From positions 9,672,001 to 9,736,000 of the forward strand of contig CM034315.1 in the NCBI GenBank assembly GCA_019925795.1: a stretch of DNA of 64,000 nucleotides, read 5' to 3'. Below, one piece after another: positions 1-11,372 of the stretch. Position 1 is the first letter of the stretch. Each line of letters opens with the position of its first letter. Origin of the DNA: Dendrobium chrysotoxum (lineage: Eukaryota; Streptophyta; Magnoliopsida; Asparagales; Orchidaceae). The notes beneath the pieces were generated by a model. It did not search any database. It was not told where the DNA came from and was given only the letters and a program-made list of their open reading frames with translations. The position numbers and the translations under genes were made by a program.

Positions 1-525
1 AAACTCATTTTATTTGTTTTGCGATGCATGCAAATGTTTATTTTAATTATATCTGTAGAGATACATTATATTGATTTGTTTAAATATAGAGCCAAGGTCC
101 TGATAGATAAATTGTTTTCGAGGTTTAATCCATTTTCTGTATGATAGAACCTTCTATGACAATTGTTCATATATTATAAACAAGAAAACAATATTTATCT
201 TTGTTGATTTTGTACTAATAAATAATTTCATGTGCTAAATGAGATAATTAATTAAATTGTTCAACACATGAGTATTAACCGGATCTTGTATCAAATTGTT
301 AGTTTTATTGATAATTGACAACCTTTTTAAGACGCTCATTGTATGGCTTGTTTAATCTTTCATCATTCTTAAGATGTCTAACATTAATTGCTTCGGTAAA
401 TGGAGATGTGTTTGAATCACATGATGAAATATCATGTTTTTTTTTTCTTTGAACTTTATTAAATTCATTAATTCCTTTAACTATTGATGAGTCAAATATT
501 GGTTGGGAAGTTTTTCAATTCTTTA
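1..525. other. AT-rich stretch without a recognised gene
   Basis: No open frame with recognisable content is visible on either strand. The sequence is AT-rich. Because a lipase-like exon follows immediately, this may be intron or upstream sequence of that decayed gene, but nothing here proves it. Confidence 0.4.
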
Positions 526-1258
526 AACTCTTAGTTTTTTAACTATTTATCTGGAAAGAGTTGTGGAGGCGGTTTCCGAAGCTAGAAAGCTTTGTCCGCA
601 ACGTAAAGCTTTTTCTGATACTTATTTGTGAAGCTTTGATTTAGAATGATGTGTTTTGATTAGATCTTGGTTTGCCCTGTTGCAGGATAACAAAATCGCC
701 ACACTTCTAAACATATATCATTTGATGGGTTGTTTGCTTACAAGTTCAGTTTAACTAAGTAGGATTTAGTAAATGTTGTAAAATCAAATTTAGTTAAAAC
801 TCGAAACTTGTTTGGCACGTCAGCCGTTAATCTTGCTAAATTCTAATAAATTACTTAGCTATTTGTTTCTTATTTAAGATTTGTAAGTGGGAGAAATATT
901 GATATCTTTTAAATGCTATGAATGATGAGATTTAATAAATGCTAGTTTAATAAATTATGATGCTGAAACATGATTTATCAAAACAGTTGGATTTAAAATT
1001 CTTAAAATTTTGTTTTGTAGGATTTAAGCTGAATTTGCATAAATCCTTCCTATTTGCCTAAAATAGGATGCCAAAAAACCCATTTAGATTTTGATTTAGT
1101 TGGTTTATTGATTGGAGGGATTTCTTTTTGGCATTATGTGCAGGAGGGAGCCTAGCATTGATAGGACACTCAGCTAGGGGATGGCTGGCGCGAATATACA
1201 TGGAAGAATTTGGATGGTCAGATATCTCTTTGCTGATCACCCTAGGGACCCCTCACCT
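526..1258 (+). pseudogene. alpha/beta-hydrolase (lipase, PGAP1-like) gene relic, two exons
   Basis: Two exon-like blocks splice in phase. The first (about 526-602) reads YLERVVEAVSEARKLCPQ and ends at a GT donor. The second (1144-1258) follows a CAG acceptor and reads SLALIGHSARGWLARIYMEE, then SDISLLITLGTPHL. In plant alpha/beta-hydrolases of this type the nucleophile elbow is GHSAGGW; here the glycine two residues after the catalytic serine is arginine, so the GxSxG motif is broken. The exons that should follow (PPPKG..., the catalytic Asp and His) were not found in the next 2 kb, and a SINE lies just downstream. A decayed or truncated gene is the best explanation. A live gene with very distant exons is less likely. 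Confidence 0.6.
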
Positions 1259-1337
1259 GTTTGATTCCATTATGATAACATGTATGCCTCTCTTCGGTTA
1301 CACATTAAGTGCTTGCCTTTTGACACTGCAAATAATT

Positions 1338-1461
1338 TTTTTTTGGACATTTAGGCCAATTAAGGCAGACTCACACATACATTGCATACACAAGACTCGA
1401 ACTCAAGACTTCTTGGTTGGTAGTCTAAGCTCCCAACCAACAGATCAAGATGAGTTGTCAT
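1338..1461 (-). mobile_element. tRNA-derived SINE, copy 1
   Basis: On the minus strand this begins with a tRNA-like head (ATCTTGATCTGTTGGTTGGG) and has a B-box-like GAGTTCGAGTC. It continues with a TGTGTGAGT-type body and CTTAATTGGCC, and ends in an A-tract (a T-run on the plus strand from 1338). It is flanked by the 11-bp direct repeat tgcaaataatt at 1327-1337 and 1462-1472, the target-site duplication of a retroposed element. Related copies lie near 10.4, 11.1 and 37.0 kb. Confidence 0.8.
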
Positions 1462-1472
1462 TGCAAATAATT

Positions 1473-2700
1473 AACTTGCTAAGAAATTTACTCATAATTC
1501 AAATGGAAATAATTGTATTAAAATATGTCAACCAAATTTGGTCATTTTGTGTCTCAAAATTGTTGGATTTATTTTGAGGCGAGTGCAATATATGAATAAT
1601 CAATTAAAATATGTATTGTACTCATCTCAAAACAAATTCAATAAATTTGAGAATCTTCTTGACTAAAAAAAATGTTAAAGAATTGTGACCCTTTTTTCCC
1701 CCTATTTTAGATGTATTCCTACCAACTGAAATAGAGCGTAGCAGTGATAACTTTTGTTTTTGCCATTAATATGCTATGCTCATTCTGCTACAAAGGACCT
1801 TTTTTCTTGGGATTGATTTATTCATGCATGTATGGTTTAAAGAACGGTCAGGGATGCTTTGTTCGTTATTATCTCAGGCATTAAATGCTTTCTTTCTAAA
1901 CAATCAGGAACTAAATGGGTTGCATGCTAAACGAATTTCTTGTATTTGTCTTCACTTCACTTAAGTTAAATCAGCTGTGTTTTCTTTAAATGAGTTTTTT
2001 TTTTTAATGTAACGTAGCAAAAGCTATCCTGCCTAGCAAGTGGTCTGTTAGCAGCAAATTACTTCAACTTTTTAATACCATATGATACGATAACTTTAAT
2101 GAAACGAAGGTAATCTCAGTCCACCTTGGGTTGGGATATGCTTGGTGTTGAGGACCTTTTAGTAAGTCAAGCTTTACTGTTATTAGCCATCATCCCTTAC
2201 CTTTCAATTTGCAAGCCAACTACCATGATACCACCTGTCTTACTCTGATTGACTTTAGCTTTGTCGTGCCATATATCTTGCAATCATAATCAATGAAATA
2301 AACATGGCCTTTCCGAAGTTTTCTTCGGTGACAAGCCATGGATCTTGTGGTGCTGATAAATCAATTGATTGTTTGATTTTGGAAGTTTTTTATTTGAATT
2401 ATCCTCAAGTTATCATTTCATCATGTTGGATTAAGTCTTCGAATTAGCCAAACTGTGTTTGGATGAGGGATGAGCAAATGCGAAATTTTTTTTCTGTTGC
2501 ATATGATTTGAGTTATGTTGCATTGCTTCTATTAATTTTACTCATGAAGATGTAATTTTCTATCAATTATTTTAAATTCTGTAATTTACTCATTGCATAT
2601 AAATGGCCCAAAATAAGTATTATGCATGGCTTGGGTAAAAACTAATCCTATAGAGATGCAATTTGGAGCCTTCTGAATGATTGTTTGTGAATGCTTGAGG
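1473..2700. other. No recognised gene
   Basis: AT-rich sequence with short chance open frames only. I searched it for the missing downstream exons of the lipase relic and found none. Confidence 0.4.
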
Positions 2701-2727
2701 TTATAAAATGATAAATTTTGTCAGGTA

Positions 2728-2910
2728 AAGTTCCCGCTTGTTTTTTTGGAACGGTCATAATTCTATGATTGATGGGCGTGTTAAGAATGAGAGTTTTGTT
2801 GATGTGCGCAAGGGGTTTGACAAAATGCCAGGAAAGTATGTGGTGAACTACATGGCACTAAAGATCTATTTTGGATGATGCTTGAGTGGGATTTGGTGTC
2901 CTGGAACTAT
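2728..2910 (+). pseudogene. Pentatricopeptide repeat (PPR) gene fragment
   Basis: Translation of one frame gives NSMIDGRVKNESFVDVRKGF followed by DKMPGKYVVNYMALK, which has the spacing and residues of PLS-type PPR motifs (consensus close to N.MIDGY.K.G...DAR..FD.MP...VVS..AL). The frame then hits a stop, and a shifted frame continues with LEWDLVSWN, another typical PPR segment. There is no start codon and only about one and a half motifs survive. PPR genes are usually intronless, organelle-targeted RNA-binding proteins; this is a small frameshifted relic. Confidence 0.55.
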
Positions 2911-3653
2911 TTTATTGATTTGTAATAATACATCATGTTTGTTGCATCCTAGGTTTCCTAATTCTTATAGGTGCAATTAGTCAAAGAACATCATAGTTGT
3001 GATCAAAACCAAGCCAAAAAGTTCCATTTACTTTGGCATGAAATTTTCATTCTAACAATAGATTATATTTATAAGTTAGCTACACTCAAACCTTCTTGGC
3101 AAGGTTTTTGTTATATGTGCAAACTTTGACTTTTCTATGGCTATGAATTATTCTACCTCTAAAAATGATGACTATATTATTGTAAATAGTTTAGACCATA
3201 TGTTTTGATATGAGCCTTTCTTGTCAGCTTTCAATCAATAGATTAAGGCTTCGTTTGGGATGTATTTCTTTGACATAATCTTTGATTGCTATATGACTGA
3301 ATTTTATTTGGACTTTTTGACATAACCTATGGACTTTTTGATCTTATTTTAGCTTAAATTATAAATTTCATATTTTTCTCAGATAAATTTTTTTCATAAA
3401 TAAAAAATACTAGTAATAGTCTCTTCGCTTTAAAAATTATTTTAGTGGAAATAATTTTTCAAGTAAATGTATACTTTTGATCTGTTTTATATGAGCTCTT
3501 GATACAAGTATTATCCATGTGTATCCTATACAAATTTGATCATATGAAGCCCTTCTTTGTACATGTTTAAATCATGGTGCTGGAAAAACATCTTAATTTA
3601 TAACAGTTACATTCTAAAGCTTCCTAAAGTTGAATTTCAATCCTCAAATGCAG

Positions 3654-3798
3654 CGTGCTTCCTAATGATGATTGGTTTGTTGATATTGCTCAAGAAAATA
3701 TAAGCAAGATAAGTGGAAAGGCTAGAATGGGCAATGGAGCGAGAGACCTTAATAGCCCAACAGCTTCAGTTTCTACAATGTCTAATGGAAGCTCCTAA
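3654..3798 (+). pseudogene. Orphan terminal exon of an unidentified gene
   Basis: After an intron-like acceptor (CAAATGCAG) a 145-nt open block reads VLPNDDWFVDIAQENISKIS, then a basic and Ser/Thr/Asn-rich tail ending NGSS and a TAA stop at 3796-3798. The low-bias soluble composition looks like the last exon of a real plant protein, but I do not recognise the family. No convincing partner exon was found upstream in the window, so it may be a gene fragment. Confidence 0.35.
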
Positions 3799-3898
3799 TC
3801 TGAATTTTCTCTTGTTTACAGATCCCTGTATAATTAGCTGTAATTTGTTTCATTCAATTTCTTCAACTGTTGTGTTGCATTTCAACATTAGGTTCTGA

Positions 3899-4979
3899 TT
3901 TATTTTTGATCCAGCAAATATGCTGAAATTTTCTTCTTTGTTGTTTGGGTCTGTATGTGGTAAATTTTCCTGCATCATTTCCAAAGTCGAAACTGTATAA
4001 TTCTTTGAATTGAGCACATGAGATTCATTTTCTGCTTCTGCAGAATGATGATCCATAAGGATGGAAACTTGCAAAGTTTTATTTATGAATTTGAAGTTCT
4101 GTAGTTGGTTTCTGTTCATTAGTTTCTTCTTATGGATCTTACTTTATTATTTGCTATGATTGATCATTCAATTTTTGTGTAAAATATATAATGAAAATTT
4201 CATGTATTTATTTTAATATAATTTAGATATTTTTATTTCTATATCTCTATTACTAATTTTAGTGTTATTTAACATAATACATATTTTAATTTGTATTCAT
4301 GTGAATTATGTGCATGTACATTTATATTAGTATATAAATATTACATTAATAAAGAAAATATATTGATTTCTTTGTAGAAGACTGAGTTCAAATTTTATGA
4401 TGCATTCATACTGATACGAAGATACAAACATTATATGACATACACATGATATATCTATTATTAAAATATAGAATACTAACACACAATGAATGCCATTATT
4501 ATATCATATCTTAAAATTTTAAGAGATTACATATAAACTATAAATTATATAAATATAAAAGGAATTCATATAGTAATAAATTTATTTCAATTACTCATAA
4601 ATTAAAATATATTTATTGCAGACAAAAATATTCAATGTAGTTTTGCATTCAAGCTTTGCATGAGGATTTAACACACAAATAGATAAATAAAGAAGGCACG
4701 AGAGATACCAAGTTTTATGTCAAAAATCAAAGAAAAAGATAAAACAGCAAGGCCTTGTGCAGTTAAAATGATTTTACTATATGAGCATTGATTATAAATA
4801 TTTGTTCACCCCTCACTTTGGAGGCGACAAGATTACAAGAGTGTGAGAAACTTGGAAAAAAATATATTGTAAAATCAATATAGGATGAAATGTATTCAGA
4901 TGGTTGCAGCTAAGTAACTATGGTCCGACAATTTTGGTTAGATAGCAATAACCCAATAATGTTTATTAGGTGGCAAATC
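3899..4979. other. AT-rich intergenic sequence
   Basis: I saw no gene, RNA or clear terminal repeat. The composition is very AT-rich, with TATA-like runs. Confidence 0.4.
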
Positions 4980-5470
4980 TGAAGACAACAGTCTAGTGAT
5001 GATGGTTGCCAGATGGTAGTGTTAGGCCAACAATGGTGGTCAAGTGACGCTGGTTTGATAATGGTAGTCGAGTGTGCTGCAGTTCGACAATAGTGGTTAG
5101 GTAGCAGTGGTTCGATGATGGTGATCCAATGAGAATAGTCGGGTGGTAGCAGTCCGACGATGTGGCGTTGAGTAGAGAAGATCTAATTGTGATAGTTTGG
5201 CGATGGTTCAATGACAATGGTCTTGCGATGAGTCGATAGTGGCACTCATATCGTGAAGGTTTGATGACGGTAGTTAAGTGGTGGTCCAATGATAATGATC
5301 GAGTAGTGGTCCTACAATGGTTGTGAGGTGATGAATGTCAAATGACAACGGTCAAAGTGGTGGTTTGATGGGGGCAATCAGGTGATGGTCTGACAATGTC
5401 AATGGAATAATGATCTAATGGTGACAATCGAGCGATGATTCAACAACAATGATGCTATGGTGGAGCTCCA
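4980..5470. repeat. Degenerate GATGGTGGTC-type minisatellite
   Basis: Imperfect repetition of short units built on GATGGTGGTC(C/A)GA and GTGGTAGTCGAGTGG, each roughly 20-40 bp. The wording matches the better-preserved array at 7.57-8.37 kb, so this is probably an older array of the same kind. The minus-strand open frame here is a by-product of the repeat. Confidence 0.6.
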
Positions 5471-6660
5471 GCTTTCTTCAAACATGAGTAATATTGAACT
5501 CTAACAAGAGGTTCTCTTCATGTATAGAGTGAGAGCTTATTTATTATTTTTTAAAAATGGCATGCCCTATAAATATGATAAAAAATCATAATACACTATC
5601 AAATGTCCTGTATGGATTCTCTTAATAATAGAATATTTATTCAATATTTTAAGTACTTTAATGTTGTCGAAATTAAGTGATGTTGGGCTCATTGGATTTG
5701 TCTCATCGAGGCACTAGATTTGATTATAAGCATGTCAAATTTGGAGATTATTTAATCCTTCATTAATATTTCAAAATTTTTATAATTCTTCAAGCTCTTG
5801 ATATAAGCTTATTTAAACCTGGATTGGATCATGTTTAATATCATTGGGTTTATCTCGTCAAGCCGATCAAATTGATTATAAATTTTCTTGAAAATTAGAG
5901 TTAGGATGGTCTTGAATTTAATTTTAGAAGCTTTCAATTGGAATGTACATCAAGATTCGTGCATGATCAATCCAATTTTTAATCAAGTATCAATATTTAA
6001 GTTTATTAAATATCTAATACTCAATTAAAGAAGTTATTGTATGATATTAAGGATTGTTCCTCCAAAGTTTAAAAAAAATTAATTCTCTTATAAAAAATAA
6101 AAAATAAACATAAGAAAATCATTCAAATAGAGCAAACTAAAGAAAATAAATTTTATGTAGCTAATAAGTTACTTATGTAATAAATTTTAAAATAAAAGAG
6201 ATGAGGCAGCTTAATTTAAAATTTTTATATTCTTATTTTAATACACTTTTAAAATTAAAATTACTATTCACCATATATGTGTCAGATACATCATACAAGC
6301 GTTAGCTAATTTTCTTTAATTTTTTTTTTTATTGACACATAGATGATTTATTTGATATAAAATTGCATGTTTTCCTAGAGTCTTATTTTTTAAATAATAT
6401 ATATTAGTCATTTTCAATCAAAAGGCCTATTTTTTAATATTTCATTTTCTTACCTTCAGCTCCCTCAACTTTTTTTTATTTTTTCCCATCTGATAATAGA
6501 AATTTTAACTAATTATTACAATGCATATTTTCCTCAATTTGATTATTATCTAATTACATCTTGTTAATTAAAAAATATACTTAACCATTATTCAAATGAG
6601 TAATTATGAATCAATAATTAGATTAAGGTGGGAAGGTAACTTGATCATAAAATGGGGGAG
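5471..6660. other. AT-rich intergenic sequence
   Basis: No gene is supported. Short A/T tracts are common. Confidence 0.35.
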
Positions 6661-7052
6661 TAGGGGTGTCAAGATGGGTTGATGAGTCAGGTTCAAGTTT
6701 AACCCAAAATTGACTCGACCATAATCCAGTCAACCTGAACCTGACCCGCTAGTAACCCGAATGATCCGAACTCAACTTGTTAACTAATTTTTGTTAAATT
6801 TTTTAAATAACTTATTTACTATGAAATCTAAGATATTTAATAGAAAATAAGAAGATTATACCTGTAAGTAAACAATTTAAGAAAACATGATATTAAACAT
6901 GTCATTTTCGGGTCAAAAGCGGTTTCGGGTCAAAAGCGGGTTGCAGGTCAACCCGAACCCAACTTGTTTATTAAATGGGTCAACCAAAATCGGAATTTTT
7001 TGGGTCGGGCTCAAATATGGTTGATAAGACAAGTCATTTATTGACAATCCTA
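6661..7052. mobile_element. MITE-like element with TAGGGGTGTCAA ends
   Basis: The left end is TAGGGGTGTCAA and the right end TTGACAATCCTA, so the termini are imperfect inverted repeats. The interior is rich in GGGTC/GACCC words (GGGTCAACC, GACCCGAA). A second stretch with the same words and a TTGACACCC end lies at 10.2-10.43 kb. No coding capacity is present. The superfamily is not assigned. Confidence 0.55.
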
Positions 7053-7564
7053 GGAAGGAGAGTTTAAATTAGTGCTATTAACTCGAAACAAGCGAATAAT
7101 GAGAAATAAAATGATATATTTAATATCACAAATTGTTATTTGATACATTTTGAAATTTAAATTAAATAAAACTAAAATAACAATTCAAATTAGTTAAATT
7201 AAAAAAAATAAAAATAAAAAGGTCACTTTAATGACCTTAAATAACTCATTCATTAAATTCTTATTATTATGGGTGGAAGTAAACCATGCAACGAACAAAA
7301 AACAAAAAATAGAAAGCAGGGAAAACAAGAGGACACCAATATTTAATGTAGAAAAACCTAAAATCAGGAAAAGCCGCAGAGCCACATCACACGAAGAAAT
7401 CCATTATGAAAATTAGGAGAAATTTGTACATATCTCTCTTCTCTCTTGCTCTCTCCTTCTCTTCCTTTTAACACCATTCTCACACAAAAAATAAAAGAAA
7501 GAAATTCAAGTAAAATAACACCAAGGGACGCCACCCTTAAGAAAACGAGAAAGAAAAATGTCAA

Positions 7565-8371
7565 GTCTCCCCGGAGGGACTGTAGTCAGGCGATGGAGGT
7601 CAAAAAGATCGTAGTCAGGCACGGAGGTCAGAAGGACCATAGTCGGCGGAAGGATCGTAGTCGGCAGGCGACGATGGTCGGAAGGACTATAGTTGATGAT
7701 GGTCGTCAGAAGGACCGTAGGCGATGGGTGACGAAGGTCGAGAGGACTGTAGTCGTCGGGAGATGGAGGCCAGAAGGACCATAGTTGGTGATGTTGGTTG
7801 GAAGGACCGTAGTTGGCGGACAATGGTGGTCAGAATGACTGTAGTCAGCGGGCGACAGAGGTCGGGAGGACTGTAGTTGGGCAATGCTGGTCGGAAGGAC
7901 CGTAGCCGGTGGACGATGGTGGTCGGAAGGACCGTAGTCGACGGGTGATGGTGGTCGGAAGGATCATAGTCGACGTGCGCGGACAGAAGGACTGTAGTCG
8001 GGGGGCGACGGAGGTCGGGAGGATCGTAGTTGGACGACGGAAGTCAAAAGGACCGTAGTCTGCAGGCGATAGTCGGAAAGACTGTAGTCGGCGGGTGACG
8101 GAGGTTGGGAGGACCATAATCGTCGAGAGATGGAGGTCAGAAGGACTATAGTTGACAATGGTTGTTGGAAGGACCGTAGTCAGTGGGTAATGGGGGTCGG
8201 GAGGACCATAATTGGCGATGACAGTCAGAAGGACCGTAGTCGAGGCGCGATGGAGGTTGGGAGGACCGTAGTTGGGCGACGGTGGTCGAAAAGACCGTAG
8301 TCGGTGGGCGACGGTGGTTGGAAGAACCGTAGTCTATGGGCAACGAGAGGTCAGAAGGACCGTAGTCAGTT
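7565..8371. repeat. Minisatellite, about 28-32 bp units, about 25 copies
   Basis: Tandem units close to GTCGGAAGGACCGTAGTCGG plus a GCGGGCGATGGTG-type second half, with a period of about 28-32 bp, run for about 0.8 kb with many point changes. The array keeps several overlapping minus-strand frames open (Arg/Ser/Pro-rich), but these have no start context or domain and are repeat artefacts. It is G-rich on the plus strand and distinctly more GC-rich than its surroundings. Confidence 0.85.
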
Positions 8372-8977
8372 ATACATGATCTTTATGGTATGTGGGAATT
8401 AAAGTATATATTACTCTTCAAAAACTTCAACACGAATTTTAGGACTTATGGTGCTTCGATGTACGAAAATAGGGGGAAATTGATATATCATCAAAAATTT
8501 ATCTTAATTGGGCACAAATCTTGAAGCAAAAATGAGAGATAGAAGTTTTAAAAATGAAATTCAAGATCATCCAAACTCCGATTTCAGCAAGCTTATAATC
8601 AAACTGAACGTCTCAAAAAGATGAACCCAGCAACACCAAAATCAGTCCAATCCGAGCTCAAATGAGCCCAAATCAAGGGTCCAAAGTATATTTGGATGGT
8701 TCAAAGCATAATTTGGATTACCAAACGAATTCTAAATGTGACATGCTTATAGTCGAATCGAGCGGCTCGACGAGACAAATCCAATGAGCTCAAGATCACC
8801 AAAATTTGATATCATAAGACATCCAAATGCCCAATAAACGTTCTACGATCAAAAGGGATCCATATCGGCCGTCCATTCAAATCACTCACATCTTGACCTT
8901 GATCATCTACATATTTACAAGCCATGTCACTCTCAAAACCTATAAATAACCCCAATTTTCTCATGTGGGGGTAGCTA
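8372..8977. other. Spacer between two minisatellites
   Basis: No gene. The stretch 8.45-8.95 kb is less AT-rich and may belong to an LTR-type element that contains both minisatellites, but I could not find matching ends. Confidence 0.3.
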
Positions 8978-9250
8978 ACTTGCCGCCGACCAATGTCGAA
9001 CTTCCGCCCTTTTGTAGACCACCGCCGAATTTCTGCCCGTTCATCGACCACCGTCGGAGTTCTTCCCGAACACCGTCGGACTTCCGTCTGTTTGTCGACC
9101 ATCGCCGGAATTCCGGCCCACTCATCGACCACCATCGGAGCTCTTCCCGACCATCGTCGGACTTCCGTCTGTTCATCGACCCTCAACGGACTTCCGTCTG
9201 TTTGTCGACCACCGCTGAAGTTCTTCCCGACCATCACCGGACTTTTGCCC
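8978..9250. repeat. GC-rich minisatellite (CGGACTTCCGTCTG units)
   Basis: Repeated words CGTCGGACTTCCGTCTG, TTTGTCGACCACCGCCGGA and GTTCTTCCCGACCATCG alternate several times, making a tandem array of complex units. It is open on both strands in several frames, giving Pro/Arg/Ser-rich translations that look like repeat products and not proteins. The sequence right after (9340-9420: TTTCTCTTTCCGGGTTTTCT, a T-rich pause, then TCTCTC) resembles the 3' part of Copia-type LTRs. Confidence 0.75.
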
Positions 9251-9714
9251 GATTCTCTAATCTATGTAATTCTACCGTCTCCAAACGAAGGGGCGAACCA
9301 AGCTTTGTAATTCATTCAACTTAGTGGAATTTTCTCATCTGGGCCAGGCCACATGGTTTTTCTCTTTCCGGGTTTTCTACATAAAAAAAAAAAGCTTCTG
9401 GTGTTTTTCTCTCTCGAATATCTGTTGGTGTGTTGGATATACGTACATTACTAAATCACTATATTCTCTTACTCTACTGCCATTTATATTCTCACCCGCA
9501 ACAAAATTAAATAAAATTTAAATTTATTTTATTACAATTTGTATTAGAATACTTTATTATAATTTTTTTGTTGAATTATAAAATCACTAAAAAATATTAT
9601 AAAATTAATATGGAAGTTAGAGTTTGCTACACTATCTTCAATTCATGTTGAATCCCTAAATCATATTTATATTAATTTATAAAAAATAATTAATAAATTC
9701 ATCAGTATAATAAT

Positions 9715-9842
9715 TAATTCTTTATTTGGGACAGTTTTTTTATTATTTTCTAAAATAATTTTCTAGAACAAAAATTTTTAATTTAAAATTTTTTAACAAA
9801 AATTATTTTAGAAAGCATTAAAAAGCTGTACCAAACGAAGCC
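9715..9842. mobile_element. Tourist-like MITE, degraded copy
   Basis: The right end is CCAAACGAAGCC followed by TAA. The left end TTATTTGGGACAG is a damaged version of GGCTTCGTTTGGGAC. The interior carries the inverted words TTTTCTAAAA and AAAATTTTTAATTT seen in other copies of this family. Confidence 0.6.
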
Positions 9843-10224
9843 TAAGTTTTAAACAAAAGATAAAAATAGAGATTATTACTAAATCAATCACACGAGCTTG
9901 GAGATCGTCGGAAAAAAAAAAAAAAGATTTCGATAAGATTGGCTGTTGTTCGAAATTTTGGGTGCCTCTTTATTCAGAGGTCATGACTTATATTTTTATA
10001 TAACATTATGATCATTTCGATCAAAAAGATAAACACATATATGCATAAAATTAAAAAAAAAACCATTTTAAGAAAAAAAAAATAATTTTCTCTCTTAACA
10101 TGTTCTGTAGAACAACATAACAGTTCGTCCTTATGATACTACCAACAACTTCGCCATTAAGCAACCATTATTTCCAATTCTCTCTGGATTTTTTTTTATC
10201 CTTTCTACTCTAAACTTTGGTTCA

Positions 10225-10428
10225 TTGTACGGGTTACTTAGGTCAAGCCGCTTGTCATAAGCTCGGATTCGAGTTCAACAAATCTACCCGTTTCAAAAAT
10301 TAAGTCGAGTCCGGGTTTAAACTTTCGACCCGTTTATAAAAGCGGGTTGGGTTAGGGTCAACCTATTTGAACACAGGTCAATTCCCGATTCGACCCGAAT
10401 CTGACCCGAAATCCAATTTTGACACCCA
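10225..10428. repeat. GGGTC/GACCC-rich element, second copy
   Basis: The words GACCCGTTT, GCGGGTTGGGTTAGGGTCAA, GACCCGAATCTGACCCGAA and the end TTTTGACACCC match the style of the element at 6661-7052. Only the right terminus is clear; the left end is uncertain. Confidence 0.5.
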
Positions 10429-10432
10429 AGAA

Positions 10433-10557
10433 ACACAGCTCACCTTGATCTGTTAGTTAAGAGCTTTGACTATCAACTAAAAAGTTTTGAATTCGAGTCT
10501 GATAAATATAATGTATGTATGATTTTATCTTAATTAATCTGAATATTAAAAAAATAC
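10433..10557 (+). mobile_element. tRNA-derived SINE, copy 2
   Basis: It starts with AGCTCACCTTGATCTGTTAG, has the B-box-like GAATTCGAGTC, then GTATGTATGA and TTAATTAATCTGAA, and ends in an A-tract. It is more diverged than copies 1 and 4. I did not identify a clean target duplication. Confidence 0.7.
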
Positions 10558-11034
10558 AGTAAAAATTCTCAAACGAATCCTATATATTCAGCTTGCAGCG
10601 TGTAAGAAACAAAAGCACTAAAGCAGTATAGGATTTGACGTTGGTTCTAAAGTTCAAAAGAGAAGAAATGTATGTAGGATTCAGCAGAAGTGTGCATCCT
10701 TCAGCTGCAAGCAAACTTCTTTGCTTGATTTTTTTAAGAAAACCAAAAAAAAAAATTATGTTAAAATATTTTGATACAAAATATATGAAAATGTGCTTTA
10801 AAATCATTAGATTTTATTAGAATTAATGACAAAAATGATATTATAGAATTTTATTAATTTAAGATTTAGTAAAATATATTTTACATTAAGGTATTCTAAT
10901 AATCTTTTTTTAGATTTTTAACGTAAGCTTAAGCCGAATATGAGACCTAAAGAAAGTTAAACATTCCTAAAGCACTATGTCGCTTTCTAAGCTTTATCTT
11001 TTTGACTTCTAAGGCCTGTTTGGTTTTGAGAAGG
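10558..11034. other. AT-rich intergenic sequence
   Basis: No gene is supported; A/T runs only. Confidence 0.35.
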
Positions 11035-11372
11035 ACTACACAATTCAGCTTTGTTTGTCGGTTGAAAACTTTGATTAACAATTAGGGGCGAAATCAGTCT
11101 TAATTTTCGGGAGGAGCGGGGGGAGGGGGGGCTTATATATAACTATTGGTGTTGCCTCGAATTTAGCTCGACCCTTGATTGTCGTACACTTTGCATGTCT
11201 GTCAGGGGTCCAAGGGGGCAACACTCCCGGAAGAGACTTATTTTGATCGCCCCCCCCCCCCCCCCCCCAAAGGGGGGTCCGCCCCTATTAAATCAAGAGG
11301 TCTTAGGTTTGAGTATTTTATATATGATGTGTGTGTGAGTTTATCTTAATTGGCGTAAATGTCTGAAAAAAA
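11035..11372 (+). mobile_element. tRNA-derived SINE, copy 3, interrupted by a later insertion
   Basis: The SINE head (CAGCTTTGTTTGTCGGTTG...GATTAACAATT) lies at about 11045-11083. Its remainder (AAATCAAGAGGTCTTAGG, TTTGAG B-box position, TGTGTGTGAGT, TTAATTGGCG, A-tract) resumes at about 11290-11372. Removing the block 11084-11286 rebuilds a normal copy. The head also contains the general GTTTGG-like region seen upstream, so the start is approximate. Confidence 0.65.
11084..11286. mobile_element. Small TIR element nested in a SINE, with poly-C tract
   Basis: The ends are AGGGGCG and CGCCCCT, an inverted repeat flanked by ATT on both sides (11081-11083 and 11287-11289). The element holds G-runs near the left and a C-run of about 20 bases at about 11250-11269 near the right. 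These could pair over a long distance. It has no coding capacity. Confidence 0.6.

Noticed and set aside
7506..8343. Overlapping Arg/Ser/Pro-rich open frames on the minus strand
   Set aside because: They are translations of the minisatellite in several frames at once; none shows codon preference or a domain.
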